Source: JANNYA01 sp031422315
GTDB lineage: Bacteria; Pseudomonadota; Gammaproteobacteria; Xanthomonadales; SZUA-5
Direction: 5' to 3'
DNA: 46,110 nt
Assembly (NCBI GenBank): GCA_031422315.1
Contig: JANOQN010000015.1
Location: forward strand, 1 to 46,110
Positions 43,901 through 46,110 of the stretch are shown piece after piece. The notes below the pieces were generated by a model. It searched no databases and was not told the DNA's origin. It saw nothing but the letters and a program-made list of their open reading frames with translations. The first letter of the stretch is position 1; the number at the start of each line of letters is the position of its first letter. The position numbers and the translations under genes are program-made.

Positions 43901-44280
43901 CGAATGGAATTAACCCCGGCTGGAAAGTAGAGTTTCACTCTGCTGTTCAATATGCCGATTACCCTCGCGCCATGGCAAACTTAAATCCGGATATCTGCGT
44001 TGCGCCGCTGCAAAATAATGCATTCAATTGCTGCAAAAGCAACCTAAAAGCGCTCGAATATGGCGCGTTAAACGTGCCGATGATTGCCAGCCGGGTCGTA
44101 CCTTACCTCGACTGCCCGGCAATTTTGGTCGAGAGCACAGCGCAGTGGTGTAAAGCGTTACAAGCGCTTGAGTGTGCAGATTTGCGCCAAGTCAAGGCGG
44201 AAGAATTATCCAATTGGGCATTCGCGCAAAGTTTGGAAGCAAAATCTGCAGGACTTTGGGTGACAGCACTACAGCGGTAA
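40981..44280 (+). CDS. Large multidomain glycosyltransferase (GT2 plus two GT4-like modules)
   Basis: A cytoplasmic protein of 1099 residues with three transferase-like modules. Residues about 34-290 are a GT2 (GT-A fold) domain: VTVIIPIFNNLEVLRICV, LLDDASTDAD (D69-D70), LLNSDTEVGPEW (metal-binding D123) and GYGEEDDFSQRA. Residues about 307-720 are a GT4-like (GT-B) module with VLHRFNRVGGTETQVREL and AETFSMVLSESNALGVPVLAS. Residues about 766-1099 are a second GT-B-like module with DDWAASQYRVHEPL and KALEYGALNVPMIASRVVPY. Such fusions typically build surface polysaccharide or glycosylate proteins; which one is not shown. An in-frame open region upstream (40834-40956) ends in a TGA 24 bases before this ATG. 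No ribosome binding site is obvious for ATG 40981, so the start is uncertain. Confidence 0.88.
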   Translation: MQGAIPKLYDRCLAQSVGHFETDAPMPPAQAAFPVTVIIPIFNNLEVLRICVASVLKHTASSHTLLLLDDASTDADVETQLCEFSLKHASVQYKRRDKNLGYLLNVNQALLETLGDVVLLNSDTEVGPEWLDRLQRAAYSDANVAAVSPLSDNATLLSILPVQKTARFSTDQLQMELAECARAWFPKLPSIVGFCVYLKRVALCALGTFDPVFSPGYGEEDDFSQRARSKGWQLLAAPDVFVRHKGGASFGNSDKVIEVRQHHARMLAWRWPDFEREVRTWWRDWPLRELSERFRLKLFPRIPGRPRVLHVLHRFNRVGGTETQVRELLACWADKAQHTLLAMEHSAGQWADVVENEDANGVRIVCINQLNVQPNQRIAGWAADLSDAAQERNFARWIASGDYDLLHVHHLIGWNTLLIPSIATALGLPVVLSLHCHFSMCPDSAMVQHHGKSVRHCELAVAGAAPSCARCLSQRREIKLGLDEHTLGSYFPARHYFWQRLFADCFAVIVPSNYLAQRVLNAYPDLITKLSAIEHGTTQVEPSAAIKKPANATLNIGFLGGDGDFKGFRFLQSLAERCLDLPVQFDAYGVNLDASHTISQNLILHGPFQAENRTQIIQRFDLILLPALLAETFSMVLSESNALGVPVLASALGALRERIKAGLHGWCLDIEKPELWFEKVKYFLTDSGRSELKNAGLALIETPFKTIESQAQEYWSVYDRAIQSNPVKVSLKFANDIASARVALARPKPELMPEEIARPRRDRQRMQFAAIARDDWAASQYRVHEPLALLERLNLSETPIIWRAKSQNLPSANELINLEVDTLLLLNAIDPDSLALLAALSEKKSKIRRVLVLDDHLPARQATSDIRLVHRLREVCALCDCLITTTPALAEQAASWVRLETRVHIIPNVLCLPIWQPILTQCVSKRGRREIHSQSKLRVLYAGAAQHESDLDILLPVVSQTYERYQWVFFGLQPNGINPGWKVEFHSAVQYADYPRAMANLNPDICVAPLQNNAFNCCKSNLKALEYGALNVPMIASRVVPYLDCPAILVESTAQWCKALQALECADLRQVKAEELSNWAFAQSLEAKSAGLWVTALQR

Positions 44281-44415
44281 GTGTAGGCTGACTCTGTGAA
44301 GAGCTTCACAATGCTGTAAAATTTTCGTATCTATTACGTTGGTTTTAAAACGGCGCGCGGCTAACGGAATATCTTGTGAAATCACATTCAATAATTTTAA
44401 TAAAAGGCAAGTTTC

Positions 44416-45633
44416 TTGAAAGACAAAAACAAAGACATCGAAGCGATATCCTCGCCGGTTGCTAGGGCAACTGCAGTCAGTATGACACTGTTTGCAGGCA
44501 TCACGGCCGTCGGAGCAGGCGCGCAGTTCTCAGGGGTAAATAATGAGCAAAGCGCACTTGCTGGCTTAGTCGCAGAGGACGATATGGTGAACCCATCGCT
44601 TGGCTGCGTACCACAAGACGCTGATTCCAGTGGCATCTTTGGGTGGTATGCACCGCCCCAGGCAATCCCAGTACCGTTTAACGCATCGGAAAGCTTGCGT
44701 GCAGTGGCTAGCGGTGGTTTAACGATTGCCGCAGTCAGCGATCAAACGCTGTTTATCTTAGAAAAAAACACTGAAGCTGAGCTACCGAAATTCGTCACGG
44801 AGGTTCCCGCACTTGGATCCACTTTAGAAGTCTTGGTGGCTCCAAGTGGCGAAGAAATCGCCCAGTTCACCCGCAGCAATTTTGTGGCCCCTTTGACCTT
44901 TATTCGTAAATCAAGCAGCATGTGGAATCCGGTTGCCGCTCAAACGATTTTAGGAACAAACCCAGCCTATGATCGATTTTTGCAGCGCTTAGCCGTGAAG
45001 CAGGGTGAGGGGTTGGTAAACGTTTTTACGCGCGATGCGAGCGGGAATTGGGCAAACCCTCAAACGATCACGATTGCAAAGCCGTCGTCAAGTTATGCAC
45101 AAGTGATGGCGTGGGCGAACGGGCGCTTGTTAATTTCGAATGGCGGCATCATATTGAGCTATCGATTGGTTGACGGTGTTTATGCCTTAGCGCAAACGCT
45201 TAACGTGGGGCCGCTCTCGACTAACCAAAAGGCTGACAACTCGTTTTTTACGCAAAATAGTTTTTTACTGCAAAAAATTGTGCCCGTTACGTCATTTGGA
45301 TCAGGGTTTACCGCTAGTTGGAGTGCGCCCGCCACGGGGCCGGCCCGCTCATATGCCGGTAACTTACATTCGGTTTTGCGTCGGTCCAACGTTGTAAGTT
45401 GTACGTCAACGGTCATTACCGTTGAAAACCAAACTCAAGTGTTTGGTTTTTACAACGTGCCGAGTTCATTTCAAATTCAACCGACCGACTTTGACGTTGA
45501 TGCTGGCGGCATTGTGGTGATTCAAAGGTTTGCAGGAAACTCAGTTAACTACATTTTGCGGGACAGAGTTTTTGGTGGCGCAAATCCAGAGCCCGGAAGT
45601 ACTGCCGTTGCTGGGCAAGGTGGCTTTGAGTAG
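44416..45633 (+). CDS. Hypothetical exported protein ending in GGFE
   Basis: I do not recognise the family of this 405-residue protein. It probably starts at TTG 44416, with AAGG about ten bases upstream, giving a charged N-terminus and then a hydrophobic stretch (VSMTLFAGITAVGAGAQF) fit for a signal peptide; the next ATG (44482) would cut into that signal. The mature part is rich in beta strands, with repeated segments of about 45-50 residues such as LRAVASGGLTIAAVSDQTLFIL and FLQRLAVKQGEGLVNVFTRD, suggesting a beta-propeller; that is inference. It ends AGQGGFE, resembling the NGFE end of the FG-GAP protein. Composition is lower in GC than the giant surface gene. It lies between the glycosyltransferase and an IS110-type element. 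Confidence 0.6.
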   Translation: MKDKNKDIEAISSPVARATAVSMTLFAGITAVGAGAQFSGVNNEQSALAGLVAEDDMVNPSLGCVPQDADSSGIFGWYAPPQAIPVPFNASESLRAVASGGLTIAAVSDQTLFILEKNTEAELPKFVTEVPALGSTLEVLVAPSGEEIAQFTRSNFVAPLTFIRKSSSMWNPVAAQTILGTNPAYDRFLQRLAVKQGEGLVNVFTRDASGNWANPQTITIAKPSSSYAQVMAWANGRLLISNGGIILSYRLVDGVYALAQTLNVGPLSTNQKADNSFFTQNSFLLQKIVPVTSFGSGFTASWSAPATGPARSYAGNLHSVLRRSNVVSCTSTVITVENQTQVFGFYNVPSSFQIQPTDFDVDAGGIVVIQRFAGNSVNYILRDRVFGGANPEPGSTAVAGQGGFE

Positions 45634-45914
45634 ACGCCAGAGCGTGCGGCAACGTTGATTTTAATCCCAGGGCGATGGCCACCCTTATCTCTTAAATTGA
45701 GAGTATTTTGAGAGTCGGAAGCCGATGCAGGTTACCGAACAACCCTTGATCACGCGATCGTAGCCCAGCACGCTAACTTGCATCGGAATCTCGCCAACGC
45801 TCGAACCCTTTGCCGGATTACAGGCCGTTTAAAACCGGTCTCGATTCAATCGCAGATAAGGCTGAGCTATGCGGGGGTCTCCCGACTTTTGCAGATTAAC
45901 CTATGGAGCGAGAC
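45634..45914. mobile_element. Left non-coding end of IS110-family element
   Basis: This 281-base stretch separates the GGFE-ending gene from the transposase start. It contains a short hairpin CTCT-TAAATTG-AGAG (near 45690-45706), the large stem-loop at 45722-45786, and a run of short palindromic bits (GCCGG...CCGG near 45812-45838). I see no open reading frame. The boundary between host DNA and element is not visible. Confidence 0.5.
45722..45786 (+). ncRNA. Candidate IS110 bridge RNA region (large stem-loop)
   Basis: CCGATGCA (45722-45729) and TGCATCGG (45779-45786) form a perfect 8-bp stem around a 49-base loop that contains a nested GATC-ACGC-GATC hairpin. It lies in the 281-base non-coding stretch between the upstream gene and the transposase start. 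In the IS110 group the 5' non-coding end is known to encode the bridge RNA, whose internal loops pair with target and donor DNA. Position and structure fit, but the exact RNA ends and loop pairings were not determined. Confidence 0.4.
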
Positions 45915-46110
45915 ATGAGCAATATTATTGGTGTTGGCATTGACGTGAGCAAAGATTTTTTGGACGTATTGCGATATGGAGAAAAGCGTAGTCGCAGATT
46001 TGCCAACAATGCGAATGGATTTATCGCGCTAGTGGCGTGGCTTGAGCTTGAGTTAGGCGACGCCAGTTTGCTCGCGGCGCGCGTGCTTGTAGAGGCGACC
46101 GGTGGCTTTG
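45915..46110 (+). CDS. IS110-family transposase, N-terminal part (continues past window)
   Basis: The first 65 residues of an IS110-type recombinase are present. It has the RuvC-like DEDD start: VGIDVSKDFLDVL with D10, and VLVEATGGF with E60, the spacing known for this family, in which D, E, D, D bind metal. The remaining catalytic aspartates and the serine of the C-terminal Tnp domain lie beyond the window. GGAG stands six bases before the ATG. IS110 elements move by bridge-RNA-guided recombination and have no classic long inverted repeats, so the left boundary is not visible; it probably lies in 45634-45720. Since the gene runs off the window, intactness cannot be judged. Confidence 0.88.
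   Translation, partial: MSNIIGVGIDVSKDFLDVLRYGEKRSRRFANNANGFIALVAWLELELGDASLLAARVLVEATGGF

Overview
The window reads as the chromosome of a Gram-negative bacterium of the Pseudomonadota, most likely a betaproteobacterium or a Xanthomonadales-like gammaproteobacterium. This is inferred from the gene families: periplasmic DsbC/DsbD, YaeQ, PrmB, the 7TM-transglutaminase/ATP-grasp pair, an IPTL-CTERM tail and NGFE tails. No rRNA or tRNA gene was seen, so the placement is tentative. Base composition is moderately GC-rich, with a visibly richer stretch in the giant surface-protein gene.

Region 1 (1-11.5 kb): the 3' part of a dsbC gene with a good terminator, a palindromic dispersed repeat, then a giant secreted repeat protein (about 2860 residues). 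This protein carries two IPT/TIG domains, two delta-60 beta-propeller blocks (6 and 7 repeats) made by an internal duplication, Calx-beta domains, a DUF11 domain and an NGFE motif. It abuts a second Calx-beta protein that ends in an IPTL-CTERM sorting tail.

Region 2 (11.5-19.6 kb): an ArnT/PMT-type membrane glycosyltransferase and a short DsbC-like protein on the minus strand. Then, on the plus strand, come an AAA/DUF4143 ATPase, a small membrane-anchored protein, a JetD-like (Wadjet subunit D) protein without JetA/B/C, an AraC-type regulator and a class C beta-lactamase-like serine hydrolase.

Region 3 (19.6-32 kb): polA (minus), a three-copy array of a 143-bp element with terminal inverted repeats, a 7TM inactive-transglutaminase protein with its ATP-grasp partner, an FG-GAP beta-propeller protein ending in NGFE, yaeQ, a VapBC-type toxin-antitoxin pair, and a tlpA-like/dsbD operon. 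DsbC, the short DsbC-like protein, TlpA and DsbD together cover periplasmic thiol isomerisation and reduction.

Region 4 (32-46.1 kb): a DUF4920 lipoprotein and a Tat-exported PhoX/DUF839 lipoprotein, prmB, a small secreted protein, tex with a long disordered RGG-like tail, a stand-alone S24/S26-like domain, a VOC protein, a family III CoA-transferase, a three-domain glycosyltransferase preceded by an in-frame stop, and a secreted protein ending in GGFE. The window ends in the 5' part of an IS110-family element whose upstream non-coding end could encode a bridge RNA.

The most notable points are the orphan JetD, the IS110 left end with a large stem-loop, the exact 143-bp element array, the shared GFE-type C-termini, the internally duplicated propeller protein, and the stop codon splitting the glycosyltransferase frame. 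I found no clear new multi-gene system. The best candidate for an uncharacterised module is the ATPase/membrane protein/JetD/AraC stretch at 13.9-17.9 kb.
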